In this document: piece after piece, positions 44,690 to 57,802 of the stretch | Layout of the letters: each line of letters opens with the position of its first letter | Position numbering within the stretch: position 1 is the first letter of the stretch | Origin: Sipunculus nudus | Taxonomy: Eukaryota > Annelida > Sipuncula > Golfingiida > Sipunculidae | DNA length: 64,000 bases | Direction of reading: 5' to 3' | NCBI GenBank assembly: GCA_026874595.1 | Contig: CM049313.1 | Span: forward strand, 21,221,508 to 21,285,507 | Program-made: the position numbers and the translations under genes | Notes under the pieces: generated by a model | Seen by the model: the letters and a program-made list of their open reading frames with translations, nothing else | The model's database searches: none | What the model was told of the DNA's origin: nothing

Positions 44690-44945
44690 ATGCAGGTAAA
44701 ATGCCGAAGCGGATCTGGGGAAAGGACCCCTCCCGCCCCCTCCCCCTCCCGTTTTAGGCCCCCGTAACCTTTTTTTCAAGGGTTTCAGACCAGTTCTTTC
44801 GCCCTGGACCCCCCCCCCCCCCCATTTTCTGGATATGGGGACCTTTTTTGAGCTTTGTCAGTAGTCCTCCTGTGTTTGACCCCAAACCTTTTCCAAAATC
44901 CTGGATCAACCCCCCCCCCCCCCCCCCCTGAAAGGTAATCAAGGC
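44690..44945. repeat. C-rich repeat with two long C homopolymers
   Basis: Contains C runs at 44809-44823 and 44910-44928 and motifs gcggatctggggaaagg and aaaatcctggatcaa, similar to the hAT-type end at about 35445-35466 (aaaatcctgtatccgcccct). Probably a decayed hAT-type MITE in which the homopolymers expanded. Confidence 0.5.
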
Positions 44946-45163
44946 AGCATCCCTGACAAAACCTCTAAATTTAAAATTAATCCAAAAGCTGTTTAAAATG
45001 CATATTAGACCCCGTAAAGAATATATCATGTTAAACATGGTACATAGCTCTTTCATTTTCATGCGAAATTTAAATATTTTCGAGAATTATAAATTTTCAA
45101 ATGCTTCAAAATATGAAGCTACGGAGCCCCATTTGGAACATGGGTAAAATAATATTTATTAAG

Positions 45164-45253
45164 TGCGCATGACCTATTATTTTTTGCGCACGACTTATTA
45201 TTTCGTGCACACGACTTATTATTTTGTGCGCTCGAGGTATTAATATCGTGCGC
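45164..45253. repeat. Short minisatellite, unit about 21 bp
   Basis: Four copies of tgcgcacgacttattattt with small changes, ending in tgcgc. Confidence 0.8.
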
Positions 45254-45427
45254 AAAAGTTTAAAGGTCATGTGCGGATATTGTGTCAATTGTGTACGTCA
45301 AGGCACAGACGTATGGATATGACTGTAGCAATCAACTTAAGTTTCCAAGTATAATATAAAATGTGGATATTTGCCTTCATTTGTAGATAAAGTTATTTTG
45401 TGACTGTGTATCTGGCATTAAAATGGC

Positions 45428-45429
<2 letters not shown>

Positions 45430-45486
<57 letters not shown>
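45430..45486. repeat. (TA)n microsatellite
   Basis: Pure alternating AT tract. Confidence 0.96.
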
Positions 45487-45488
<2 letters not shown>

Positions 45489-47438
45489 GTGTGTGCGTGT
45501 ATGTAATTTTACATTAAATTTAGGTATCAAATTTAAGGAAATTGTAGTTCTCGCTGAGAGTAATAGAGCAATTATGCATGTTTACGACAGTCTAAAGCCC
45601 TACGGCATTTGCATATACCCAAACATATTGATTTATTATTATATTATTGACCCGGACAAACAATGACCCACCGAGTTATTGTAGGGTATTTTATTAAGAC
45701 TATTTTGTATGTTCTTTACAAATTATCATTTATAATATTGTTTTTAATGCCTTGTTTACTTATATGCTGCGTAATTCCCACATAATTGTTTATTTCGCTA
45801 TCCGAGTCAGCAAATACTGTATTTCGTTTTGATTTCATTGGCTCAACTAACATCATGCACTTCAGTGTTCTGACACATGATCCAGTTGTTTTCAAAATTG
45901 TTTACCAGTGAACAGTGTTTCTCTGCTGAAATTATTCTACTATGAGCATTTAAAATAGAGGACAAAATCCCCCGCCAAATGGTTATGTGAGATATATGTG
46001 TTTTGGCTGATATAATAGTATGAGAAAATGGACACTACTGCCAAATGTATAATTAATAAAAGAATGAAGTTAACAAAAATGCATATGAACCCGGAAACGT
46101 GTAAGACACACTTGTCTTGGTAAAAAGAGTTGGATCCCAAATAACTTATTAGGTTATGGGAGAGGCTTACGATATCCTTATTGTTGTAATACGAATAGGC
46201 GATGAGCAATACTTGTTAAAGACATTGCATCGTATATTTAAAAAAAAAACTGATAAAAAATCCAAAAATCATCCATGTATGGCCAAAACCTTATCTGGGA
46301 GACGCCTAAGGTTAAAAGGCAATGCTTATTACAGGTGGATATGAGTAAAAATTTGAGATCTGGCTTCGAATATGAGATGTTAAACTAAGATTTGAAAATA
46401 TCATTAAAAAATCTAAAAATCATTAAGTGCATGCATAACTCATCCCCCGGGGCAGGGGACAATGGCGCTGATTTGTAGGACTATAAGTTTTAAAGTATCA
46501 AAAGTAAAAATTCATGCTTTCATTACAGCTCTTGTATCTTTCACTGGCTTACAGCAACTCTCATGGTTGTTTCAGAATAAATACGATATTGAGTGTTCTA
46601 GTGCTTTGCTTTGCAATTCTTCCTGCAATCTTGGATAAAATGACAATGTATATATTTGAATTGAAGAAAGATTGTTATTATTATTTTTATAAGGATTCTC
46701 CTCTTATCAGTTGACTGTTGGGTTTGCTGAGGCGATGCTTTGTTGCTCATTAAGTTAGAATCTTACATTTTACATTCAAACTTTTGTAAGGTGTCCTTGA
46801 AACTAAGACCATGACACATTAAGAAATAGATCCTGACGTGCATATTATTGTTGTAATATTGATTTGTGTAATTTATTAGGGAATACCTAGTAGCTGTATG
46901 TCGATATAGTCATACATAAAATCTTGGTCCAGAAACATACTACAGGTGGTAATTAATGTGTTTTAACGAAAAGCCATTTCGGATTATAACTTTCATTTAA
47001 GATGAGATCGAGTGTTCGGTTTTTTTTCCGTTGTCCTTTCGTCTGGTTTTCCGCAAGCAGGGCACATAGCGTTACCGGTATGGTTACGACCTTAATATTT
47101 TTCAAGTGCCTTTGCGAAATATCTAAACAACAAGGAACTAGATCACCACGACCTAATTCTTTCTAGTCATTGGACAGAAATCTCGTTCCTCCTTTAAAGT
47201 CCCTATTAGAAGTCTCCATAAAACTGTGTCATAATCAATAGTACTGAATTTACCCAATTAATATGTATACCTTCGCTGGTGACCCACCTATACATGTAGT
47301 GGTTATGGGATGAATCGGTGTTGAATTTATAGGCTGCAATATGGTGCATACAGTTAAAATAGGACCTGAATCCCGCTTGGATCTAGTATCGTAACCATTA
47401 CAGCAATCGACATACATTTAACAATTAGATATTTCATA
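45487..47438. other. Gene-poor stretch
   Basis: AT-rich sequence with no recognised gene, repeat or paired termini. Open frames up to about 89 codons are scattered on both strands without support. Confidence 0.5.
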
Positions 47439-48857
47439 GTATCCCCAGACAAATTATCCCCCCCCCCTTAAGAAAAAGCCCCCCATCTTCAGCAGCATAT
47501 ACTGACACTTACTTGGCAAGCGACTATGGTTTCTTCCATCTATCAACTTGAGAAACAATATTTTTCACCAAATATGAGAACCAATATGTTGATTCTCTCT
47601 TGAGAAAAGAGCATTAATTTATTTTATGGAAATGGGAAGGTAGGTGGCGCCACCTGTCTGGTTTATGAGAAAATATTCCAAGATGGATAGACATGCCAAA
47701 TTTCAGACCTATACCTTGAACCACTCCGGAGATATGAACAATTTTCACCCAAAGCACATGTACAGATGGACGCTCCACCAAAACGATTGCAGATGGCGCC
47801 ACCTTTCTTGAGCACAAGATGATGTAGTCCAAGATCTATGGATTTGCGTAATTTCAGGCCAATAGGGCAAATCACTCTTCAGAAAAGGGCATTAATTTAT
47901 TCTAAAAAAATGGGTAGGTAGGTGGCGCCACCTGTCTAGTTTATGAGAAAAATTTCCAAGATGGTTGGACAGACCAAATTTCAGACCTATACCTTGAACC
48001 ACTCCGGAGATATGAGCAATTTTAACCCAAAGCACATGTACTTTGAAAACAAGATGGGGGTATCCAAAATCAATGGACATGCACAATTTCAGCCCAATTT
48101 GTCCATCAGTTTTAGACTTAAATGCTCACAGTACTGTCAAGTGGCAATGATGAGAATTAAAAGGCCCGAAAACAAGAAAAGGACAGAAGGTGGCGCCACC
48201 TGTCTTCCGCAGAATACAAAGCTATCCAAGATCTTCGATCAATTTGTTTTTTGGACCAATCCATGCATCCCTTATTGAGATATCTATGATTTTGTGTGAT
48301 TTTCGCCATATATAATATACATGGCAATATTCAAGATCAAGGCCACTCTCATAGGAAAGGCCATGACCCAAATTTAAATATACATAATTTCCATAACCCA
48401 TGTCTATGTATATGCATAATATGAAAGAATTCTGTCCATTAGTTATTGACTTATAATACTCACAGTACTGTTAGGTAGAAAATGATAGGGGCATTAAACG
48501 GCACGAAAACAAGAAAAGGATAACAGGTGGCGCCACTAGTTTCCGGTATGTGAAAACACTATCCAAGATCTTCGGTCAAGATGATTTCTGAATCAATCCA
48601 TGAAAGATTTTTTAAATGTTTAAGAATTTGTGTAAATTTCCCCCAAAAATGGACCTATTCAAGTTCAAGGTCACTCTCCTATTTAAGGCCATGACCCAAT
48701 TTTAAATAGGCTTCGTCCTCTCACCAATATCTATGCAAATGCCATGTTTATTAAAGATCCGTAAAATATTTTTTGAGTTATCGCGTCGAAACGAAATCTT
48801 TGCGGCGGCGGCGCGACCTTGCTTAAACCATAGTATCCCAACTTTGTCTGGGGATAC
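47439..48857. mobile_element. GTATCCCC-ended element, copy 1 (1.42 kb)
   Basis: Left end GTATCCCCAGACAAA is the exact inverse of the right end TTTGTCTGGGGATAC. The right end alone can also fold (gtatccc...ggggatac). The palindrome aggtggcgccacct recurs about four times inside, and two similar subunits about 281 bp apart share cagacctataccttgaacca. No coding frame. A diverged copy lies at 60559. Confidence 0.72.
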
Positions 48858-50167
48858 AATTAATACTCCCATGACCTAGTTTAACAAGTAACACAAAGTT
48901 ACAATTAGTCTATGTGATAAAGAATGAAAATGTTGAACATCTGGCCCTGAATTTTTGAGACCTTGAACATGACACCTTTTCTCAGGGCTATTTATTTATT
49001 CTTCACTTTTGGTAAGATCTATTTTTACATGTTAAATTAGGTCACTTTGATATCATTTCTGCAGGTTATCAGATAAAATATGCATTAGACTGGAAGTTAC
49101 ATCACTACAATCGCTTATTATGATGTCTAATTTTCACAAGTTTGGCTATTTATCCCTCCTAGTTGGGCTCCGAAATCATGATATACACCATCGATACAAA
49201 ATGTAACATTCTACAATGTTTGATATCAATATCATAACCACATCTCATGATCTGATTAAACTTATATACACTTCTCCTGAGCTACCTCCATTGTGGTATT
49301 TATGTCTTCATGACCTCACATGCATGGTCATATATAAATATGTCTGTATGACGAATTCTTTTACAGCATAGCGTTATGCTCATAACAGACGGTCGGTCGT
49401 GGCGTTCGATCTTAATGCTGGTATCTGAATGGCCAGCTACTGTAAGTGTGGCTGGCCTTGAAACATGATATATGTTGTCGTGTCAGCTATCTACCATAGA
49501 ACTCCTAAACATAGTAGAGGTAAAACAAAAGAATGGTTTGGGGATATTGTCATTTAGCCTACTAAAAAGTGGTTTTCTGTTTTTGGTTGCTTAAAATAGT
49601 GTAACATTTAAAAATTAGTTTTTTTAACATTGTTAAATTGATATATAAATATATATCAATGTAATTATGATAAATACATATATAATCAAAAAGAACACTA
49701 CACCAGGTTTAAAATGATATATACTTCATAGATCTAATATTGACGTAATATGATATTTGGGCGGAATTTTATTCAACGGGTATTTGCCAGGGCTGTTACA
49801 CCCTAAGAAATGTGCATGGAGCACAATAGTAGTGTTTTTTTTTTTTAAATTTCAAACATATAGTACATACCACAAAGTACATTGTGCATCATGACAGTTT
49901 GTTGACAATGACAATATACAAGTCATACATGTAAACAGATACAAATAACAAGGGTACATTACATAAATAAAAATGTTCTTGTTACTTAAAATGTGGGTTG
50001 CATATGTTATCTTTATTTTAAAAATGTATTATTTTTTCTGGATATATGATATCCACTTTTGGATATGTGTCCCCATTTTACACTTCGTCCTGGAAATATG
50101 TTCTGACTATTTATAAGTTTGTGCGACATAACTTTTATATATAGACTATGTTGGTAATTTCCCTCTA
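48858..50167. other. Gene-poor stretch
   Basis: AT-rich; no recognised gene, repeat termini or RNA gene. Confidence 0.5.
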
Positions 50168-50258
50168 CATGAAATATATATATGTATATATATATATATT
50201 TATATATATATATATATACATATATATATACATATATATATAAATATATATATATATA

Positions 50259-50298
<40 letters not shown>
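50168..50298. repeat. (TA)n microsatellite, interrupted
   Basis: Long alternating TA tract with a few interruptions, running directly into the left end of the pogo-type element. Confidence 0.93.
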
Positions 50299-50302
<4 letters not shown>

Positions 50303-51324
50303 AGAACGCCTGTATTACGGTCACCATCGGGACTGGATAAAAGTGGCCTTAATACAGGAGTAGCCGTTATACAGGACTTGACCATGATAGGGGGATTAAA
50401 ATGTAACACGAAACCAGTCCAATATATACAGAGTATTAGTATAATAACTGTTTTCAATAAAAAATAAAATATTAACAATCACCTCATCCCTATTTATAAC
50501 AATTACCCGAAATATATATACAAATACAGTGTTTGTTATTAAATTACAAACAGATTGTATATCCATAATATTTGTACAAATGTTTAGAAGCTCTTTGTAT
50601 CCATCAAAGAATAGTAATAGCACGGAAGTATCAGCAGAAATTTATGAACATTCACAGAATACCCTCTTTACATCTGGTTAAAGAAAGCAGTTATGGAAGA
50701 CTGTTTGTTATACACTTTCAAGTCCACAATTTCATCTTGATAGGCAAGTCCCAAATTCACGGCTGTTGTGTAGCTGCCAGTCAGTCCTTTCTTCATTGAA
50801 AACAGTTTGAGTTGCCGTGCCCATTTCAATGCTTCTGATATGTCTTTGTTGTCTTCATTAATTAAATGACTAACACCCTGATTAAGACCCGGCTCGCACA
50901 AGTGATTATCAAACATGAACGCAGGTGGGAACACATGCCTTACTATTGTGCATACTAATGAGGCTGAGTGGGGTAGTATGACGCTGCCTACGTGTAAAAA
51001 AACTCGAGTGGTTACCTTTATCCAGGCACTCATTAACAGACAGGAATATGTGAGAGCGGACACTTGTATAATGATATTGAGGTCAGAAGTGGCCGCTCGA
51101 TTTGTTGAGCCCATGTCACAAGGTCACTGCCCCTGACCGTAATTGAGGCGTTTCCCGGTCTGCGGGACCGTGAGACCTGGCCGTAATACGGAATAGAGGA
51201 GTGACCGTAATTGACAACAAAATGATTATGAAATATAACGGTTGAAAATTCGGGACCGGAAAATCTGACCGTTATAGACATATTGACCATTATTGAGGCG
51301 TGGCCGTTAGCAGGCGTTCTACTG
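50299..51324. mobile_element. pogo/Tigger-type transposon, internally deleted (about 1.03 kb)
   Basis: Left gtgaagaacgcctgtatta and reverse complement of right cagtagaacgcctgctaac form the TIRs, with TA on each side. Internal gggactggataaaagtggcc links it to the short MITEs at 34250, 37563 and 59969. It retains the 3' part of a transposase gene on the minus strand, much shorter than a complete pogo-type element. Confidence 0.72.
50668..51114 (-). pseudogene. pogo/Tigger-type transposase C-terminal remnant with PIP-box-like end
   Basis: A 148-codon frame on the minus strand ending at 50668. The last roughly 70 residues fit the tail of pogo-type transposases: an acidic start, ALKWARQLKLFSMKKG (compare the helical segment that often precedes the end in this family), then KQSSITAFFNQM at the extreme C-terminus. 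QSSITAFF matches the PCNA-binding pattern Q-x-x-[ILM]-x-x-[FY]-[FY]; a PCNA-binding site at this place is known for Drosophila pogo. The upstream half of the frame shows no recognisable DDE catalytic core or DNA-binding domain, so this is a non-functional fragment unless an upstream exon exists. Confidence 0.6.
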
Positions 51325-51879
51325 TATTAATAATGTCACCTGAGGTGTTTAGTAATAATATTATTTCTAAAAATCTGAGAATACTATTTAGGTTTCTTGC
51401 ACTGACAGAGGCCCCCTGTTAGTGTTAAAACTGTATCGTCGGCATATTGTATAATTTTATGTTCCTTCTATCTATTGTTACTCCTCTTATGTTACTTTAA
51501 TTCCTTGTTTTTAGTTGCTAAAGTTTCTGCTGCCAGATTAAATGAATAAGGCGGAAGGGGACAACCCTGCTTTGCACCCCTAGTGACTGTAAAAAAAAAT
51601 GGATGCCCAGCGTCTATTTAGTACACAACTGTAAATTTCAATGTATTATTAATTGATCCACTTCCTAAATTAATATTTTGAATATTTGAAGAGTGCCTTG
51701 AATTTGAGGACATTCTTGTTGATAGAAAGCTTTTCAAACTCTACCGATAACAAGTAACCGCCTTTATTAATGAGTTTTTATGATTATGAAAGAGATAATG
51801 CCTATAATTTTAACAATATTTTCTCATATATATAAAAGAAAATTATAATATTGAACCGGACGTGTCTGAATAATAATAT

Positions 51880-51928
51880 GATCAAGGAGTTTACAGGGCC
51901 TTGTAAACGCCCTGTAAACTCCTTGATC
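51880..51928. repeat. Perfect 19-bp inverted repeat, 11-base loop
   Basis: gatcaaggagtttacaggg at 51880-51898 and its exact reverse complement at 51910-51928 form a stem with an 11-base loop. It lies alone in AT-rich sequence. Confidence 0.9.
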
Positions 51929-53499
51929 AGATATATTATTTTTTCTTCATCATTCAGATGGATATATTATGGGTTCTTGTCATATAATATCATACAACTC
52001 TTTCATCCTTTCAGAATAAACAGTGCATTGACAGATGAAATGAACCCTTATCCTTAAGTTTTTTACTTTCACAAATTTCACATATTCTTTCTTCTTTTTT
52101 TCATTTTTCTGTACCACCCTGTCCCTGAACCCTAATGTTCTTTTTTTTCTGTCCCTGTTCCTGTGGATTGTCCCCCCCCCAATGATCAATGTACCATACG
52201 ATTAAAATCATTGAGCAAACAAATATAATGAATTCCGATTTTATTCATTTAAGTTTTAGTTTGTTTTGTCATATAGATATTCATAAAATATATCATACAT
52301 AGAGTGTAATTGCATGGAATAATTAACCCACGAAAATAATTAATGATTAACCTCAAAATTTAAGGTAGACGAACAATTCTGATTCCAAAATATATGTTTC
52401 TAATGAAGTAAACCAGAGATGCGTTGGAATACTCCCGTTGACGTTGACTGATCACAGTTTTTTTTGTAGTACCTTTAATACATGTTGTGTAAAGTACATC
52501 TGCACCTTTACTCCGGCGGTAATACTGTTACATATGACCCGTTTCCTTTCAAGTCTACTATTAATATACATGTATATATCTGTTTCAGCAGATAAACATG
52601 TATACTTTTTTAGCTAATTGCCATGATGTTGTATACACACATGTAATTGCGTGGCCAACGTGTAATTGTAAGGGCGACTGAATCATGACTATAAGTTTAA
52701 AAGCAGTGTTCACTTAATACATCTTTGACTACGTGCACTTTATAAAAAAAGCGTAACTAACACACATATGTGGTAAACACTAGCTGTTATTGGTGTAAAC
52801 TATTGCTCTAATATACTGCAAATTATCCAAACAAATTTATATTACCTTTTGTTTGTTCACATTGAATTACCAAGTACAGCAGAGACTGAATATAGGCAGA
52901 TATCTTGCGTTTTTTTTTTATTTTAAATTTAAGCACATATATTTCACAGTGGAAATCTTATCATTTTATCAGTCATTCTGTTATTTTATTAATTTCTGAA
53001 ACATTGCATTTAATTGCACTTGAGGAAATTAGCCACACTGTGTCATATTCTTAGTAACAACTTGTATTTTTTACAAACTGTAGTTAGAGTTTATATATAA
53101 TGACATAATTACACCCATTAAATTAGTTAAAAGTGGAAGGGGGGGGCATAACATGGTTTGTCCCCCGCCTGGTTGAAAAAGTACACCACTTGATTGCGGT
53201 AGTAAGTAATATTGACCATATCCGGAGTTTAATGAAGAGTTTTACGTGACACAAATATATAGTGTTAAATTCCACTGGCTTTACCCATTATTCTGTATTT
53301 AGTTAAGGTACAGGCAAACATCATAAATAAAATAGGAAACCTATTATCGGATCTAAAGTAATGTTAAACAAATGAAAAATAAGAAAAGTGAAAAAAAGTA
53401 CCTTGCTTTCACTGCAAAAGCTTATCTCTTGCTTCAAAAACAAGACTGTCGAGAGCTTCTTCAGAAGGCACTTGCTTCCAGTTAATCCCGCAGAAATAA
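51929..53499. other. Gene-poor stretch
   Basis: AT-rich; no recognised gene. A minus-strand frame at 53321-53515 has no family similarity. Confidence 0.5.
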
Positions 53500-54000
53500 A
53501 AAGTTTTCGTAACAACCACAGCCGCCTAGAACCTAACCGCTGATGCGTGCCGCAGGTCAGCGTGTACTCAGTCGTACTGAAGATTTACAGTCCCAGGACG
53601 TGAACTGTGAATTTTAGTTCAACGCCCTTTATACTCATAAAAAACGACCCACCTGAATACCATGAAGCTCTCTTGATGTAGACATTTCATATTTCACGTG
53701 CTATTATTCATCTATCTTCCATCCAAAGTTACGTCAAGTGGTTGAGAGACTTTAGATTTATATCTTAAAAATGGGATGTATTTCTACTTGGTACATGTCA
53801 AATTACATACGCTATATTGTGTCGAATCTTCGTACTACAGAATAGTGTACATTGGTATATAAGTGTGTGGTATTTTAGAATGTGAACCGCACATAAACAG
53901 TGATTTTTAATGTTTATCGTGCCAAGAAGGACGAAAACGAAACAACATACAAAGTTAACCAATTCCTCCAACGGAGCAGGAAACTTAACAGACAAGAGGA
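53500..54000. repeat. Duplicated segment, copy 1
   Basis: Diverged similarity to 59600-60220 in the same order: gctgatgcgtgccgcaggt against gttgatgcataccacaggt; ggacgtgaactgtg against ggacgtgaaccgtg; agttacgtcaagtggttgag against agttacgtcgactagttgag; and cagtgattttta...cgtgcc near the right end. Not recognised as a known transposon. Confidence 0.65.
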
Positions 54001-54129
54001 CTGAGAGATACCATAGATACAGACAAGTTGAACATTTTGATATGCGAATGCATTCTCACTTGAATAAAGTTACTTTTACTTTTACACTTTATTTAATTTA
54101 CAGGATTTTTACAAATGAATTCTATGAAT

Positions 54130-54325
54130 AATCAAGGCACTCTCCATGGCTCAGTGGGTGGCGTTCGGTAGTGTATGGAGGTGGAGGAAACCGGAGAATC
54201 CGGAGAAAACCTCCGACCATGGACGGACCGCCACAACCAACTCTCATTGCCAGGCTGGGGATCAAACTGGGGTCGCCATCGGAGAGCACCAAGCCTTTTA
54301 CCACAAGGTTACCCAGGCCCTAATG
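54130..54325 (-). mobile_element. SINE-like repeat with tRNA-like head on minus strand, copy 1
   Basis: The reverse strand begins ggcctgggtaaccttgtggt with a B-box-like cagtttgatcccc. The opposite end has tggaggaaaccggagaatcc, a string common in mollusc repeats. A diverged copy is at 57639. Confidence 0.6.
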
Positions 54326-54924
54326 TACCTCAGTGATCACGATGGAAAGAAAACAAACATATTAACAGAAAAAAAATAGATAATGACCCCTGAAACAACA
54401 AAAAAAAATAATAACGAAAACTTCTATTGCCGAGGTAAGAGTAAAAACAATAAATTGAACGCCGTCTTCTGAACTCCTGCTCTTCATGCCAAAAACAAAA
54501 CGACCAAATTTAATCGTGGGAGACATTGAATTGATCCCTTTACTTTATAATTGGTTTAATTTACGGATTTTGAAGGAAAATCAGTTTTAGAGGGAACTTT
54601 TTTTATTAACAACGTATTAACAATTGTTTTCGTGATTCTTTACTTTAATATGAATGTACAACTGTGTTCACCTGAGAAAAGAAATACGTTCTAACACAAA
54701 GTTGTTGTTTAAATATAAATAATGCAGTTTATAGTTAGCATGTACAAAATCTGGTAGGACCAAGGAGCAAAGAAAAATTAAATTTTTTATTGTATGTTGT
54801 ATGTTTTATGTTCTGTATGATTATGGATATTTGTACCTCAATGTTAACTAAGAAAATATTTTACTCTTTGTAGTTTATACCAATGTTTGTAAACTGAAAT
54901 GTATCTGCCAACATATATATATAG

Positions 54925-55590
54925 TGTTACAGGTTTTTGTTTTGTTGTGGTTCGTTGCTATAGGAACCTCAATTGTAGGACGCTGGCTCGCGTGTGGGGT
55001 CTGAAGCGCAGAGGCACAACATTGTTTGTTCCAGATGTTTCAAGTCTGTTCATGTGCGTGTGTTTTGTTCTTTAGGAATTTTCCATTTCTATAATTTTTG
55101 GGTGAGAAGCTATCTATTAGGGACTGTGTTTAGAGCCGGCAGAAAGGAATATACCAGCGAGCACTAAGAGTGTTACTTTCTCGTCAGTTTGTGACCTTAC
55201 CGATAATTGCAGTGGTGTCAGATATTTAACGGACTAAATACAGATTTAATACGGACTGTTTCCAGTTTGCCTTAGGATTATTACTATTTACGTGGATTAC
55301 TTGTGTTAAAGGACTCTTTTTGAGCTGTGGCCTATGATCCGGACACTCTGGTACTGTACATTTTATTGCTATACTGTGTGATTGTATTGATTTAGTGTAT
55401 TGTAATATTAGGATTGTTCTAAAATTAAATTATAATTATTTGTTAACAAAAAACCACTGACTTCTGTATTCATTCCCATATAGACATTTCACGCTGCCTA
55501 GTGTTGCGGAATCTGATTTTTTTTTTATCTCCGTAACAAAAGTTGTGCTGATCACGATTACGTGATCTGTTGTTATTAGGTTCCGTAACA
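54925..55590 (+). mobile_element. Solo LTR, copy 2 (666 bp)
   Basis: TGTTAC...GTAACA termini with a perfect 4-bp target duplication ATAG (54921-54924 and 55591-55594). Same internal markers as the LTR at 31027; shorter by deletion. No internal retrotransposon domain on either side. Confidence 0.87.
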
Positions 55591-55594
55591 ATAG

Positions 55595-56180
55595 TAGCTA
55601 GTTGTTTTAACATATATTTTTTGCATAATTGGCTGGCCATATGTATGACAGATCACATATACGACAAGTATTAAATACAGTTGGAATATAATGGTGTAAG
55701 CGAGACATCAGTAATAATTCATCTTATTGAAAATCACTGTTTTATGTATGTGTGTTACAGTTAATGTGTAAAACCAGTAAATTTGTAAGTTTCCTGATAT
55801 TTGCAATTTACACATTTCCTAATTCACAAGAGAAGTTCTCTGCCGGTGAATTAGTATGAAATTTTATATCGCATAAGATTACATACTTATTTCTACCAGG
55901 ACCCATATTTAATAGACGAACAGACGAAACTTGATAACATTAAACCCAGTAAGTATATTATATAACTATTAAGTTTTTGTTCGAGTAATAATGGAATAAT
56001 CTAAAATCATTTTAATCATTGTATTTTTCAATGCGTCAAAAAGTCGGACTGATTTTACAGGTGATTTGTAAAGTGCCTGACCATTTCAGTCAATTTATAA
56101 AATGCATTAGTGAATAAGGCAATTTGTAACTAAACTGAACATTTCACGCGATTTACAAATTGGCTGGAATAATATCTTGG

Positions 56181-56182
<2 letters not shown>
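55595..56182. other. Gene-poor stretch
   Basis: AT-rich, nothing recognised. Confidence 0.5.

Positions 56183-56267
<85 letters not shown>
56183..56267. repeat. (TA)n microsatellite, 85 bases
   Basis: Longest uninterrupted TA tract in the window. Confidence 0.96.
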
Positions 56268-56269
<2 letters not shown>

Positions 56270-56746
56270 GTTTGTACGTTTTTATTCGATACAATGTGTA
56301 AATAATGTCTGCTTTGCTTTGATTTAAGGATCCTTGAGTACAAGAGAAAAATTAAGACTCCAGCAGGTGTGCTGAATAACTTACATTTATTTATTATAAA
56401 TGTAACAGAATATAACATAACAGAATGAAATACCAACCGAAATTAATTCGCCGAGTATTTCCTCGGAGCTGTAAACAAATTCACTTTGTGTCTGATGCAA
56501 GATGCTCTAATTCCCCCGTCACACTATACAGAGCAATGTGGATTGTTATGTACCTTGTATATTTTCATTAGGCCACGTTTGGATGTCCCTCTGTTTGTAT
56601 ATTTGTTTTTTTTGTCACTGTACGAGATCTTGAATCAAAGATGATGCATTTAGTGGGAACGAACCCCTTCATTTGAAATTACGGGGACGGATGATATATG
56701 TGTCAGACTTTGAGATGAGCTGGGCCTAATCAAGTCTGAGTCAAGG

Positions 56747-56747
<1 letters not shown>

Positions 56748-56787
<40 letters not shown>
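56748..56787. repeat. (TA)n microsatellite
   Basis: Alternating TA tract close to the left end of the hAT element. Confidence 0.95.
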
Positions 56788-56789
<2 letters not shown>

Positions 56790-56835
56790 AATATGTATCA
56801 TAATAAAAACTCTACATGGATTGCAGTACTAGTTA

Positions 56836-57615
56836 TAGGGCTGGATATCGCCTACAAATTTCGTATTGCAATATATTACGATATTTAGTAGCGTATAACG
56901 ATACGTATTGCGATATTTAAAAAAAATAAAATTAAAAAAAGGAAGTAAACGTGTTATACAGACATATATATTTAATACAATGACAAAATAAAAAGTTAAA
57001 CATGAAATATGACAAAATGTACTGTTGACCGTGCCCAAAGAAACATTTAACAAAGTTTTCTTCTTGCCTTGCATGTGACAATAACTTGGCAATTAGAGAA
57101 TTCTGGACTGTGGTTAAGCAAAAAAGGGACAGATTCAGCGCACAATTACAATCATGTATACAACATGACAAGACTGCCGTTATTAAAAAATAATACTGTT
57201 AAGTTGACAACTGATCTTCCTGCAGTTATCATAAGATGTGAGAAGAGAAAAGAAATGAAGTATTGATTATTATGACCGTGTTCAGCACTTCTTTCTTTGT
57301 GCGTATCAAATATTTCTCGTATTCAAACAGACATTGAAATCTAGGGCGCACCTTTGACCTTTGGTATAGCAGGCCTACTTGAACATTTCCTACTATAAAT
57401 GTCTAAAGACGCGGCAGACGCTTTCACTTTAATCCTGGCATTAATCCAAACCCATTTAGACGTCTAAATTTGTAAAAGAAACATTATTATTTTACTTTAA
57501 AAAATCAGTTGCATGCACATGTACAAAATATTGAAAATTATCGATATTTCAACTGTATCTCGAAAAATTTGAAAATGTTAGTATCGCGATATATCGATAA
57601 TATCGCGCAGCCCTA
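56836..57615. mobile_element. Non-autonomous hAT element (780 bp) with perfect 8-bp TSD
   Basis: Starts TAGGGCTGGATATCG and ends with the inverse CGCGCAGCCCTA. The TAGGGCTG end is characteristic of a widespread hAT group. The 8 bases ACTAGTTA occur immediately on both sides (56828-56835 and 57616-57623), the diagnostic hAT target duplication. Both subterminal regions are rich in cgatat repeats. The interior has no transposase. Confidence 0.9.
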
Positions 57616-57638
57616 ACTAGTTAAAAAAAACGGATACG

Positions 57639-57802
57639 AAACACTTTCCATGACTTCGATGGTGGCATTTGGTATTCTGCAGGTTTTACGGACAACCAGA
57701 AGACCCGGAGAAATCTACAGGCCTTGGACGGCCCACAACTCCTTGCACTCAGCACCAGCGGAAAGAGCGGAGTGATTTATCACTGGACTATCCAGGCTCC
57801 TA
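57639..57802 (-). mobile_element. SINE-like repeat, copy 2
   Basis: Aligns with 54130-54325: actttccatg...atggtggcatttggta, agacccggagaaa, ggacggcccacaac, ending ggactatccaggctcct. More diverged than copy 1. Confidence 0.55.
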
